In this document: positions 33,946 through 45,619 of the stretch, piece by piece
How positions within the stretch are numbered: the first letter of the stretch is position 1
Layout: the number at the start of each line of letters is the position of its first letter
Assembly (NCBI GenBank): GCA_021819085.1
Contig: JAKASJ010000002.1
Location: 62,001 to 126,000 of the forward strand
Source of the DNA: Pseudomonadota bacterium
Lineage (GTDB): Bacteria > Pseudomonadota > Gammaproteobacteria > Acidiferrobacterales > UBA6901
Direction: 5' to 3'
Length of the DNA: 64,000 nt
Notes under the pieces: generated by a model
Seen by the model: only the letters and a program-made list of their open reading frames with translations
Database searches by the model: none
Told to the model about the DNA's origin: nothing
Position numbers and translations under genes: made by a program

Positions 33946-35877
33946 TCAGTCCTTCCACAGGTTGTTTGCGGCGTATTTCAGCACGACTTCCGCTGAATGC
34001 GGACTGTAGCCGCGCTCCAGAAGCGCCTTGACGAGATCATCGTACTTCTTGAGCTGCTCCTCGTCGCGCGTGCGCGATTTGGTGATGACGCGGCTCATTT
34101 CGCGCACCGAGCTCATCAGTTTCCGCTCGATCGCTTCCTTCAGCGGCTCGTAGGAGTGATGCGAAACCTTCTCCCCGCGGCGGCTCTTGGCCCAGAGATA
34201 GGCCATGACCTCCTGCCGGAAGCCCTGCGCAGCGGAGCCGACGATGGCGATCTGTTCCTCGACGGATTTCAGAAAGCTCTCGTCGGGTTGCAGGTCTTCA
34301 CCCGTATTGCGGTCTTTCAGGCGCGTCTTGTTGACGTAGGCCTCGGCATGATCCAGGTAATTCTGGAACAGCGCCTCTGCCTGCTCCTCGAAGGAAAACA
34401 CGAATGCCTTCGTGATTTCCTTTTCCAGCATCTCCAGATAAGCCTTGTGCAGGACGTCCTGCAGAAATTCCAGGTACTGTTTGCGTGTGTCGTCCGGAAG
34501 GTCCGCGCCCTTGACCATGCTGATCAGGGCTTCGCGCACGTTAATCGGGTTAATTCCGTCCGGGCTTTCGGCAAGTGCGTTGTCGATCGCCTTCATGATG
34601 AAGCGTGGCGAGATGCCGAACATCCCCTCGCGCCTCGTTTCCTCGCGCAGCTCGCGCACGTTGATCTTCGCGGTCTTTCCCTTTTCCACCACGTCTTCGC
34701 CGTTGTACAGGCGCAGCTTGGTCATCAGGTCGCACTTGTTGGTCGGTTCGAGACGCGAAAGGATCGCAAACATGGCGGCCAGTTCCAGGGTGTGCGGTGC
34801 GATATGCTCGCGGAAGTCCGACCTCTCCAGGAGTTTCTTGTAGATCCGGATCTCTTCAGCCAGACGCAGGTTGTACGGAACCTTGATTACGACCACGCGA
34901 TCGAGTATCGCCTCATTAGTCGGGTCACCCTTGAACCGCTGCCACTCGGCCTCGTTGGAATGGGCAACGATGCACGTGTCGACGTAGACCGTACCGTGGC
35001 GGCCGGGCGCAGGAATGAACTTCTCCTGGGTTGCCGTGATCATCGTATGCAGATATTCCGGCTCGTTCTTGAACACCTCGATGAATTCGGTCATGCCGCG
35101 GTTGCCGACGTTGAATGCGCCATTGAGATCGAGCACGCGCGGATCACCTTCGGAGTAGGTGTCGAGCTTGGAAATGTCCACCGAGCCGATCAGCACGGAT
35201 GTATCCTGGTTATTCGGATCCACCGGTGGCACCACGCCTACGCCGCGGCGCTCATGCCGCGAAAACGGTACAGTCGCGACCGGCACGTCCTCGTAATGGC
35301 CGTTGAATTCCTCCCTGAGGCGGTGCCGGCACACGGGGCAGAGCTCGCCTTCCAGATGAAGGCCCAGCATCTTCTGGAACTCGCCACGAAGGTGTTTGGG
35401 GATGAGGTGAAGCGGTTCTTCGGCCATCGGGCACCCCTCGATGGCGTATACCGGAGGGCTCTCCTCGAGGCCGCGTTGCAGCCGCTCGACGAGCGAGCTC
35501 TTCCCGGCACCGACGGGCCCCATGAGATACAGCACCTGCCGCGACTCTTCGCCATGCATGGACGCGGAATGGAAATAGCGGACGACCTGAGCAAGCGTGG
35601 GCTCGATTCCGAAGAACTCGTCGCTGAAGAAAGGGTAGATCTTGATCGCTTCGTCGCCGAACAGCCTCTTGATTCGCGGATCGGCGGGGCTTGTGATGTC
35701 CGAGGCGCCGCGCTGGACCAGTGCGTCGTAGATGCGCGCGTGCGCGAGTTTGGGGATGGATGGATCGGCTTTGACCTTTTCGAGGTACTGGAGAAATGTT
35801 CCGCGCCACTCCAGGTTTTCGCGGTTAGCACGGTCTTTCTCGATCAGCTCAACGAAACCGGATGTCCTGTTAGCCAT
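33946..35877 (-). CDS. prkA: PrkA/YeaG family serine protein kinase with AAA+ core
   Basis: A 643-residue cytoplasmic protein of the PrkA (YeaG) family, described as a serine kinase and linked to stress and nitrogen starvation. The AAA+ core has Walker A GPVGAGKSS near residue 120, and a cysteine pair plus CPVCRHRL is near 200. The C-terminal PrkA kinase-like domain runs from about 380 (RREGMFGISPRFIMKAIDNAL) to the end. The ATG at 35877 is preceded by GAGGAGGT; an earlier in-frame codon at 35907 has no such site. It heads the operon prkA-yhbH-spoVR; an AT-rich stretch upstream (35945-35985) is the likely promoter region. Confidence 0.95.
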   Translation of the reverse strand: MANRTSGFVELIEKDRANRENLEWRGTFLQYLEKVKADPSIPKLAHARIYDALVQRGASDITSPADPRIKRLFGDEAIKIYPFFSDEFFGIEPTLAQVVRYFHSASMHGEESRQVLYLMGPVGAGKSSLVERLQRGLEESPPVYAIEGCPMAEEPLHLIPKHLRGEFQKMLGLHLEGELCPVCRHRLREEFNGHYEDVPVATVPFSRHERRGVGVVPPVDPNNQDTSVLIGSVDISKLDTYSEGDPRVLDLNGAFNVGNRGMTEFIEVFKNEPEYLHTMITATQEKFIPAPGRHGTVYVDTCIVAHSNEAEWQRFKGDPTNEAILDRVVVIKVPYNLRLAEEIRIYKKLLERSDFREHIAPHTLELAAMFAILSRLEPTNKCDLMTKLRLYNGEDVVEKGKTAKINVRELREETRREGMFGISPRFIMKAIDNALAESPDGINPINVREALISMVKGADLPDDTRKQYLEFLQDVLHKAYLEMLEKEITKAFVFSFEEQAEALFQNYLDHAEAYVNKTRLKDRNTGEDLQPDESFLKSVEEQIAIVGSAAQGFRQEVMAYLWAKSRRGEKVSHHSYEPLKEAIERKLMSSVREMSRVITKSRTRDEEQLKKYDDLVKALLERGYSPHSAEVVLKYAANNLWKD

Positions 35878-36429
35878 AACCGACCTCCTCATTGATTCTG
35901 CATTCAATTACCGCATGTCGTCACTTTCCCCCTTCGATCCTGGTTTTTGTGGATCTTATTTATCTTATATAGCGCTTTTCCGCACCGGAATCCAAGAGCG
36001 CAAGGTGTCGTGCGCCGTGCACCTTGCGGCGGTGCGGTCTTGACATTTGCGAATCGCGCCACCCAGCGCTTTCCGGGTCTTCTGAGTGCCGGCAGCGATA
36101 CGCATCGCCTGTTGTCCGTCTCCTTATAATGAGTGAGACCGGAAAACGGGCGATGCGTTTCAGGCGACCGGGTTCGGATATCCGGTGTGAAGGCGCCTGG
36201 GTGCCGGGAGTGCGGTTTGCAGGGCACCGGGATGGCATGGACGGATCCGTCCCGACCGAAGACCGCCTTGGTCATCTCGGGCCAAAGGCGCTTCGCGCCG
36301 CTGTCGCGCAGGAAGTTCCCTGTGACGCGCGCCGCCGGCGGCTGATATAGTACCGGCCCGGGGACCGGGTTCGGTTCGGCGCGGTGGCGTGTCCGATCGT
36401 ACAGTGACCGTTGAAGACAGGGGGGAGCA
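35878..36429. other. Divergent intergenic region upstream of prkA and the MarR gene
   Basis: 552 bases without a convincing gene. The part near prkA is markedly AT-rich for this genome (around 35941-35985), fitting a promoter for the prkA operon. A TTGACA occurs at about 36041-36046, but no good -10 follows. No RNA gene or array is seen. Confidence 0.45.
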
Positions 36430-36894
36430 ATGCCTGCAAAAGAAAAACCCGGGGGTCGAGCGGTGACGACGGCGGAATACGAAATGCTCGCGTCATTCCG
36501 GTATGCCCTGAGGCAATTCCTGCGTTTCAGCGAAAACGTCGTGGGCCGCGTAGGACTGACGCCGCAGCAGCATCAGGCACTGCTGGCGATCCGCGGATTT
36601 CCCGGCCGCGAGCAGCTCACCATCGGCGAACTCGCGGAGCGGCTGCAAATCAAACACAACAGCGCAGTGGGGCTTGTGGACCGGCTTGTGAACCGGCATT
36701 TGATGGTGCGGCGTGCGGCATCGGCGGATCGCCGCCAGGTCTACGTATCGCTGACGCCGCGCGGTGCCCGGGTGCTGGAGCGCCTTACCGCGATGCACCG
36801 GGAAGAGATACGGCGGGTCGGCCCCGGCATTGGGCTGCTGCTGCGGCGTCTGACGGTGGCCAAGCGCGGCCCGGGCGTGAAACGGAGACGCTAG
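36430..36894 (+). CDS. MarR family transcriptional regulator
   Basis: A 154-residue winged-helix regulator. The DNA-binding core is LTIGELAERLQIKHNSAVGLVDRLVNRHLMVRRAASADRRQVYVSLTPRGARVLERL, the classic MarR wHTH and wing (split here by residue, full extent 64-121). N- and C-terminal helices form the dimer. It is expected to bind DNA as a dimer and respond to small ligands or oxidants; no conserved sensing cysteine is present. AGGGGGGAGC precedes the ATG, a strong ribosome binding site. The target is not clear, since prkA upstream is divergent and gspA downstream is 438 bases away. Confidence 0.88.
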   Translation: MPAKEKPGGRAVTTAEYEMLASFRYALRQFLRFSENVVGRVGLTPQQHQALLAIRGFPGREQLTIGELAERLQIKHNSAVGLVDRLVNRHLMVRRAASADRRQVYVSLTPRGARVLERLTAMHREEIRRVGPGIGLLLRRLTVAKRGPGVKRRR

Positions 36895-37332
36895 AAGCCG
36901 CATTGCCCCGTTCCGCGGCATGGTCTTCCATGGCCGGAAGTTCTTCCCCCGCCTGCCGCCGGTCGGCAACCGGAGCGGCAGGGCATTCCCCGATTCGAAC
37001 GTGGCGCGGCGCGGTTTGAGACCCGTATCCGGGCAGCGCGGGCAACCTGCGGCCAGTCTTTCCTGTCCGGATCGGTATGAACAGGAGTAGAGGTTGCCTT
37101 TTGCCCTTGCCCCCACCACAATTGACCACAAAAAACAGCAGAATGGCCTAAAATATATTACGAATCCGCCCCTGGCGTTGCCGGGGAAACGGCAAGGGAT
37201 CGACACGGGGCCGGTGATTTTCGAGGATGCCTGCAAGAAGTGTCCTCAGCCAGGCAGATCACGAGGTAGAAGATCTGGACGTCCGCATGGCCACCGATCT
37301 GCTGGTGCGGTGGCAATGAGGAGGGTGGTTGG
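36895..37332. other. Intergenic region upstream of gspA
   Basis: A 438-base gap. An AT-rich patch (ttgaccacaaaaaacagcag, then a TAAAATATATT-like string at about 37121-37160) is a plausible promoter for gspA, but the TTGACC-to-TAAAAT spacing is about 21 bases, longer than ideal. No gene or hairpin terminator is recognised. Confidence 0.4.
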
Positions 37333-39228
37333 ATGTATGAATCCTTCTTCAGACTGAAGGAGAAGCCGTTTTCGCTGCTTCCCGATACGGGCTATCTGTA
37401 TCTGAGTCGAAAGCACGGGACGGCGCTGGCCTTGCTCGAGTACTGTCTGCTCAGACAGGATGGGTTCTGTGTCATCAGCGGCGAGGCCGGTGTCGGCAAA
37501 ACGACGCTGATTCGCCGCCTGCTCTCCGAATACGCCGACCGGTTCACCATCGGGCTGGTCTCCAATACGCAAGGGTCGCTTGGCGAACTCCTCGGCTGGA
37601 TTTCCGTCGCATTCGGGCTCGAGTATCAGGATCGGACCCGGTCGCAGTTGTATGAAGACTTCCTCCGGTTCCTGGCCGATCAGCATGCGCACGACCGACA
37701 GACCGTCCTGATCATCGACGAAGCGCAGAATATTTCGGCCGCGATGGTGGCCGAGCTGCAGGTGCTGTCGAAGGTGAGCGCCGGGTCGAGCCGGTCGCTG
37801 AAGACCGTTCTCATCGGCCAGCCACAGCTGCGGGCGACGCTGGGCTTGCCCGGGCTCGAGCAATTCGCCAGGTACATTGCAGTTGATTACCATCTGGGGC
37901 CGCTTAGCCGCGCTGAAACCGGTGAGTATATCCGCCACCGCCTGTCGGTTGCCGGGGGCGATCCGGGCATTTTCGACGACGAAGCCTGCGATGCGGTTTT
38001 CCATTACAGCGGCGGAATACCGCGGTTGACCAACCTGCTTTGCGACAACGTGCTCGCCTGCGCATATGCCCTGAGGCGGATTACGGTGGGGGCGGACATC
38101 GTGCATTCCGTCATGCGCGAGCGCGAGGCATGCGGGACCTTGCCGCAGTTCGCAACGCGGCCTGCGGCGGAGGCGTTGCGCGAGACGATGCCGGTCGCCG
38201 CGCCGGCTGCCGAGGAGCAGCCGATGCGCAAACGCGGGGCGGTTGGCGGTGTCCTGCCGGTGCAGCCGGAATTGAATGACGAGGCTGCAGATCCGCAACG
38301 AGGTGCGGTCAGCAGACTCGTTGGCATGGAGAACTGGCCGCGCAATGAGCGTCGTGCAGCGGTAGTGCATCAAGTGATGCGCACGGGAGGAGGACGGTCG
38401 GGGCGGGAGGCGTGCGGGTCACATTCGTCACTGGGTACGACCGATGTTGCATCCGCTTCGCCGGCGGGACCCGGATCGGGGGATCAACCGAGACCGCTTA
38501 CGACCGGTCCGGAAGGCGGTTCGCCAAGCGACATCACGGCCACCGACCTTGAAGGAGGGGAGGGCATGGGAAATTACCGAATGGTCCCGCTCGCGGCTGA
38601 CCGGCGGCCGCGGGTCTTCTGGGGTACCGCAGTCATGCTGGGTTTCGTCGCCGGCCTGCTGGTTGCGGTGATCCTGATCGGCGCGGTCTATCTGGATCTG
38701 GGCAGGAACAGGTTGCCGGTTGGCCCGTCACGCACATCCGTGGCGCCCCCCGCTCCGGTCGCGGTTGCACCGCCCGTTGTCCTGCCGCCGGCACCTGCGC
38801 CGGTGGCAGCCGCGATGCGCGCGCCGGCCGTACCGTCGCGCGCCGTCGCAGCGTCCCGGCTGCGCGAATTGCGCAATGAAAGGAATGCGGCGATTGCCGA
38901 GGCCCGCGCCCTGCAGAGGGAACGCGATGCGGCGTTGGCGGTTGCCAAGGCGCGCGAACGTGCAGCCCAGGCGGAGCTGCGTGCCGTCCTGGCGGAAGAG
39001 CGTGCTCAGGCAGCGTTGCGGCGGCGCTCGGCCGAGGAGCGGATCAAGTCTGCCCCCGCCCCGGCCATTGTCGTGGCGGCACATCCGAAGCGGACTGCCG
39101 AAGCGGCGCCGGACATCCGGAAGCCCGCTTTGCCGCCAGTGAAAGGCGCGGTGCCCAAGGCCCTCAAGTTCTCGCCCAACCCCTGCAACGGGCCGGCCGC
39201 CAAATTCCTCTCGACCTGCAAGGAATGA
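37333..39228 (+). CDS. gspA: ExeA/GspA-type AAA ATPase of type II secretion
   Basis: A 631-residue inner-membrane ATPase. It starts MYESFFRLKEKPFSLLPDT, the ExeA family opening. Walker A GEAGVGKTTLI is near residue 49-60 and Walker B VLIIDEAQN near 122-130. The AAA C-domain ends near 265. A low-complexity linker leads to one membrane segment near residues 430-455 (GTAVMLGFVAGLLVAVILIGAV). The periplasmic tail is Ala/Arg/Glu coiled coil (RNERNAAIAEARALQRERDAAL), with no obvious peptidoglycan-binding domain. In Aeromonas, ExeA helps assemble the GspD secretin through the cell wall. It stands apart from gspC/gspD at 61-64 kb. The ATG follows GGAGGGTGGTTGG. Confidence 0.85.
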   Translation: MYESFFRLKEKPFSLLPDTGYLYLSRKHGTALALLEYCLLRQDGFCVISGEAGVGKTTLIRRLLSEYADRFTIGLVSNTQGSLGELLGWISVAFGLEYQDRTRSQLYEDFLRFLADQHAHDRQTVLIIDEAQNISAAMVAELQVLSKVSAGSSRSLKTVLIGQPQLRATLGLPGLEQFARYIAVDYHLGPLSRAETGEYIRHRLSVAGGDPGIFDDEACDAVFHYSGGIPRLTNLLCDNVLACAYALRRITVGADIVHSVMREREACGTLPQFATRPAAEALRETMPVAAPAAEEQPMRKRGAVGGVLPVQPELNDEAADPQRGAVSRLVGMENWPRNERRAAVVHQVMRTGGGRSGREACGSHSSLGTTDVASASPAGPGSGDQPRPLTTGPEGGSPSDITATDLEGGEGMGNYRMVPLAADRRPRVFWGTAVMLGFVAGLLVAVILIGAVYLDLGRNRLPVGPSRTSVAPPAPVAVAPPVVLPPAPAPVAAAMRAPAVPSRAVAASRLRELRNERNAAIAEARALQRERDAALAVAKARERAAQAELRAVLAEERAQAALRRRSAEERIKSAPAPAIVVAAHPKRTAEAAPDIRKPALPPVKGAVPKALKFSPNPCNGPAAKFLSTCKE

Positions 39229-39360
39229 CGCCGGCGCCTTCGTGGCCGTAGCGGTGGTTTGTCGGGCGCGCCTTCCGGCAGACCCCTCAGCGCTGGCCGG
39301 GCGCCATCTCCTGCGTGCCGGTCTGCATGCACCAGGCGCGGCAGGCGCGCAGCATCCGCT

Positions 39361-42210
<2,850 letters not shown>

Positions 42211-42300
42211 GTCGCGTGTTCTTGGCTGAAGAAGCGTGATGTCGGCCGCGATCTGCCTTGCCGCCCTGATCGTCAGTGTCCGGGCAGGGCGTGGCCGGTC

Positions 42301-42330
42301 TTTGCTATCTATTTTTTTGCTATCTATTTT
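42301..42330. repeat. Perfect tandem 15-bp repeat over a stop codon
   Basis: Two adjacent copies of TTTGCTATCTATTTT (42301-42315 and 42316-42330). On the minus strand each copy contains a TAG, and the one at 42324-42326 is the stop codon of the disordered protein gene. The repeat lies in the 113-base gap before valS. Confidence 0.75.
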
Positions 42331-43391
42331 GAGGAGTTATTGTCCATGTTTGCCGCACCCTGTGCCAGCATTTCCTCGAGGATCTGGGCGAGTCGCGTGA
42401 CCACAGAGCTGTCGAGGGATCGCGCGCCCGATTTGCGCAGTTCCACGTCAAGGCGAGCCGCCGCAAGAACCGCAATCCTGTGGGCGTGGGCCGACGGCAG
42501 GGTTGCGGCAGGTGGCGGCTGTGGTTCGCCCGGTGTCGGGGCAGGCGCCGCCTGCCGCTGAGATTCTGCCGAACCTTTTCCGGGCGCGAGATCGACGGCG
42601 TTCTGGAGCACCGGAATGTCATCCCAGTACACTTCGACGGTAGCGGGCGCGTGCGGCGATTCCTGGCCGGGATCGTGCCAGCTGCCGGCCGTAAACCCTG
42701 CCGGTATCCCGGTGTCGGCCGGTGGCGGATGTTCTACGCCCGATTCGCTGGACGTGTCCGAGCCCTCGGTCTGCCGTACCGCGATGCGCTCCGACGGACC
42801 CGGTGTGTCGGGGACTTCCCGGGAAACCACGGGTACAGCATCGGTAAATGGCAGCTCGCGCTGGCTGACTTCGCCTCCGAAACGCCGGTCCGGACGCTGA
42901 TTGGCCGGGACGCTGCTGCCGCGCTGCGGGATGACGGTGCGGGGCGGATTTTCCATTGCCGCGGGTGCAGACTGGCTGAGACCTCCCGGCGCGGGTTGCG
43001 CGTCTCGGGCGATGCCAGATTGGCCTGCGGCATCAACGTGCGGTTCCCGTACCTTGGCGCCGCTCGTACCGTCGGCAGGCCCGTGGCCGTCATCATGACG
43101 GCCGGATGCCGGTGGCCCGGTGTGCGGCGCCGCGATGCCGTGCGCAGCGTCCTGCCCCGAAGACCCGAGCGCGGCAAGGCTCCCTTCGAGATGGGCGATC
43201 ATATCGGTGGGGGTAGGCGAAGCGGGCAATTTTCCGTCGTGCGCCGGTGGTTCCGCGGCCGGTGGGACGGGTTGCCCCGCGCCCTCCTGGAGTTCGTTGC
43301 GCAGCAGGTCCTGCAACGATTGCAGAACTTCCTCCAGGGTGTGTCTGGACGATGGGGTATGTTTCGGCTTGTCGGCGGGCCCGTTTGTCAT
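42324..43391 (-). CDS. Hypothetical, largely disordered protein between holC and valS
   Basis: A 355-residue protein of unknown function. Residues 15-35 form a short helix ([19 protein letters not shown]). The middle 250 residues are Pro/Ala/Gly/Ser/Glu-rich and probably disordered. The C-terminal 60 residues are again helical ([43 protein letters not shown]). The two helical ends joined by a long linker suggest a tether or scaffold, perhaps binding two partners; this is inference. The reverse strand also has a long open frame, but strand consistency with pepA-holC-valS and the start after GGGCTAGTTTAGG-type spacing favour this frame. Confidence in expression is moderate. Confidence 0.6.
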   Translation of the reverse strand: MTNGPADKPKHTPSSRHTLEEVLQSLQDLLRNELQEGAGQPVPPAAEPPAHDGKLPASPTPTDMIAHLEGSLAALGSSGQDAAHGIAAPHTGPPASGRHDDGHGPADGTSGAKVREPHVDAAGQSGIARDAQPAPGGLSQSAPAAMENPPRTVIPQRGSSVPANQRPDRRFGGEVSQRELPFTDAVPVVSREVPDTPGPSERIAVRQTEGSDTSSESGVEHPPPADTGIPAGFTAGSWHDPGQESPHAPATVEVYWDDIPVLQNAVDLAPGKGSAESQRQAAPAPTPGEPQPPPAATLPSAHAHRIAVLAAARLDVELRKSGARSLDSSVVTRLAQILEEMLAQGAANMDNNSSK

Positions 43392-43423
43392 TGGGCTAGT
43401 TTAGGTCGCCGCAGCGGACCAGG

Positions 43424-43861
43424 CTAGACGTCGTGGTTCTCCAGCGGGTAGCCGCGATCGCGGTAGAACCGGAACCGGACGCGCGCCTGCTGCTTGTCCT
43501 CCTCGCCGGCGCCGACGAATTCGGCCACGCGTTGGAAGCGGCTGAAGCAGCCCGGCACTTCCGGCCTCAGCGATACCAGGATGTCATGACAGACCGCGGG
43601 CGGTTCCTCGTGTCCGATGAGCACCACCGGACGTGGGTCTTCCGCAGGGTCGAGTCCGCACGGACTGAGCCGGTGCGGGACGAAGCTGCCGGGACTGAAC
43701 GTCCATAACATCTCGTCCAGACGGGCAGTCTGCTGCGCATCCGCGGTCAGGATGTAGGTCTCGTGGCCGTGGCGGAACGCCTTTTCCACGAAACGGCACA
43801 CCAGCAGATCAGGGCTGCCGGCATCCGCGTTGCGAGTCACGTAGAAATCTATGCGGGTCAT
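43424..43861 (-). CDS. holC: DNA polymerase III subunit chi
   Basis: A 145-residue subunit of the clamp-loader complex; chi binds SSB and psi and so links the replicase to lagging-strand DNA. It starts MTRIDFYVTRNADAGSPDLLVCRFVEKAFRHGHETYI, the typical chi N-terminus, with LLWTFSPGSFVPH-like LWTFSPGSFVPHRL in the middle and the C-terminal FRFYRDRGYPLENHDV. Its ATG overlaps the pepA stop (ATGA), so it is translationally coupled to pepA, as in many gammaproteobacteria. The region LAGADEFGHAL on the opposite strand is a shadow. Confidence 0.9.
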   Translation of the reverse strand: MTRIDFYVTRNADAGSPDLLVCRFVEKAFRHGHETYILTADAQQTARLDEMLWTFSPGSFVPHRLSPCGLDPAEDPRPVVLIGHEEPPAVCHDILVSLRPEVPGCFSRFQRVAEFVGAGEEDKQQARVRFRFYRDRGYPLENHDV

Positions 43862-45366
43862 GCCTCCGTCTGTCCGTGATTTTCGCTGCGTTCGATCAGG
43901 AACGTCGTCAGCAGCGGCACTGGCCGCCCCGTGCCTCCTTTCTCCTTGCCGGTTTTCCACGCGGTGCCTGCGATATCCAGGTGGGCCCATTTGAATTTCT
44001 TGGTATAGCGGGCGAGAAAGCAGGCGGCAGTTATCGCACCAGCGTCGCGTCCGCCGATATTCGCCATGTCCGCGAAATTGCTGTCGAGCTGCTTCTGGTA
44101 ATCTTCCCACAGCGGAAGCTGCCAGGCCCGGTCGAAGGAATATTTTCCGGCCCCGATCAGCGAGCGCGCAAGCGGCTCACTGTTGGTCATCAGGCCGCTG
44201 GCGTGTCTGCCCAGAGCGACGATGCAGGCGCCGGTAAGCGTGGCCAGATCGACGACCACCGACGGGTTGAAGCGCTCGGTGTAGGTCAGGGCATCGCACA
44301 GTATCAGGCGCCCCTCGGCGTCGGTGTTGAGGACCTCGATGGTCTGGCCCGACATGCTCGTGACGATGTCGCCTGGCTTGTTGGCGTTGCCGTCCGGAAG
44401 ATTCTCCGAACTCGGGATCACGCCGACCACGTTGATCGGCAGCTTCAGCTCCGCAATGGCCTTGAGAGTGCCTAGCACGGCCGCTGCGCCACACATGTCG
44501 TATTTCATCTCGTCCATCTCAGCCGCCGGCTTGATCGAAATTCCGCCGGCGTCGAAGGTCAGGCCCTTGCCCACCAGCGCCACCGGCGATTGGGTTTCGC
44601 TGCCGCCCCGGTATTCGACGATGATCAGCTTCGGCGGCTGGCTGCTGCCGCGCGCCACCGACAACAGTGCGCCCATGCCGAGCGCGCGCATGTCGTGCTC
44701 CTCAAGCACAGTGGTCTTGACTCCATACTCCTCCTGCAGCGCCCACGCCTGATCGGCCAGGTAGCCGGGAGTGCAGACATTGCCGGGCAGATTGCCCAGG
44801 TCTTTCGCCAGCTTCACGCCGGCGCTGATGGCCTTGCCCTGGCGCACGGCATTTTCGGCGGGGCCAAGATCGCTGCGCTTGGGAACCATCAGCACCATGC
44901 GGCGCAATGCGCGCCGCTTCTCGCTCTTGCGGCTCTTCATCTGATCGAACCGGTAATACGCCTCTTCCGTCATCTCCACCGCGTGGCGCAGCTTCCAGTT
45001 GAGGTCGCGGCCCCTGACCTCCAGATCGGCAAGGAAGACCGCCGCTTCGGTTGCGCCGGTCTCACCCAGGGCGCGCGCGGCGTAGGCGAGAATCGCGCGG
45101 TAGGACCCATCGCCGAGATCTTTCTCTTTGCCGCAGCCGATCAGCAGCACGCGCTCCCCGGGGATGTTCGGTACGTGATGCAGCAGCAGCGATTGCCCCA
45201 TGCTGCCGGAATGGTCTCCGCGGCGGAGGATGGCGGTGAGTGCACCGCCGGAGATTTGGTCGAGCTGCCGGGCGCTGGCGGTGAATTTGCGGCCTTCGAA
45301 CACGCCCACCACGATGCATGCGCTGCGCTGTTTTTCCGGGCCGCCGCTCTTTACGGTGAATTCCAT
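43858..45366 (-). CDS. pepA: Cytosol (leucyl) aminopeptidase PepA
   Basis: A 502-residue M17 dizinc/dimanganese aminopeptidase, hexameric in the cytoplasm. Metal and catalytic motifs are visible: VGKGLTFDAGGISIKP (Lys and Asp), MKYDMCGAAAV, and the family signature NTDAEGRLILCDALTY. In E. coli PepA also binds DNA (Xer sites, carAB regulation). The ATG at 45366 has GAGG at 6 bases; an in-frame GTG two codons upstream is less well placed. holC overlaps at the 3' end. It diverges from lptF across about 250 bases containing an AT-rich core near 45405-45416, as in the usual pepA/lptFG arrangement. Confidence 0.96.
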   Translation of the reverse strand: MEFTVKSGGPEKQRSACIVVGVFEGRKFTASARQLDQISGGALTAILRRGDHSGSMGQSLLLHHVPNIPGERVLLIGCGKEKDLGDGSYRAILAYAARALGETGATEAAVFLADLEVRGRDLNWKLRHAVEMTEEAYYRFDQMKSRKSEKRRALRRMVLMVPKRSDLGPAENAVRQGKAISAGVKLAKDLGNLPGNVCTPGYLADQAWALQEEYGVKTTVLEEHDMRALGMGALLSVARGSSQPPKLIIVEYRGGSETQSPVALVGKGLTFDAGGISIKPAAEMDEMKYDMCGAAAVLGTLKAIAELKLPINVVGVIPSSENLPDGNANKPGDIVTSMSGQTIEVLNTDAEGRLILCDALTYTERFNPSVVVDLATLTGACIVALGRHASGLMTNSEPLARSLIGAGKYSFDRAWQLPLWEDYQKQLDSNFADMANIGGRDAGAITAACFLARYTKKFKWAHLDIAGTAWKTGKEKGGTGRPVPLLTTFLIERSENHGQTEA

Positions 45367-45619
45367 GGACACCTCAGGGTTGTGTGAGCTTTTGCGCGCG
45401 TCGATTATGGTATATTTTGCGCCGCAAGCACATCCCCGCCGCCGGTTCGGGCCGGTGTCTATACGACGAGATTGCAGGGGAGGCTGTATTCGGAATGGAG
45501 GGGTGAGCTATCGCCATGGTTGTTTCCCGCGTTCCGCACGCAGGATATCCGGGGATTGTGCCTGAGGCTTCGGCGCGGGTGCGCCCCGGCACCGCTGCCG
45601 GCAGCGGTGCCGGCGAATC

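Noticed and set aside
33997-35895. A 632-residue open frame antisense to prkA
   Set aside because: Same reasoning: a GC-rich mirror of a well-conserved gene, His/Arg/Val-rich without motif.
36041-36070. A sigma70 promoter from the TTGACA in the prkA-MarR gap
   Set aside because: No acceptable -10 at 16-18 bases downstream.
37121-37160. A sigma70 promoter TTGACC...TAAAAT before gspA
   Set aside because: The spacing is about 21 bases, so I describe it only as an AT-rich patch.
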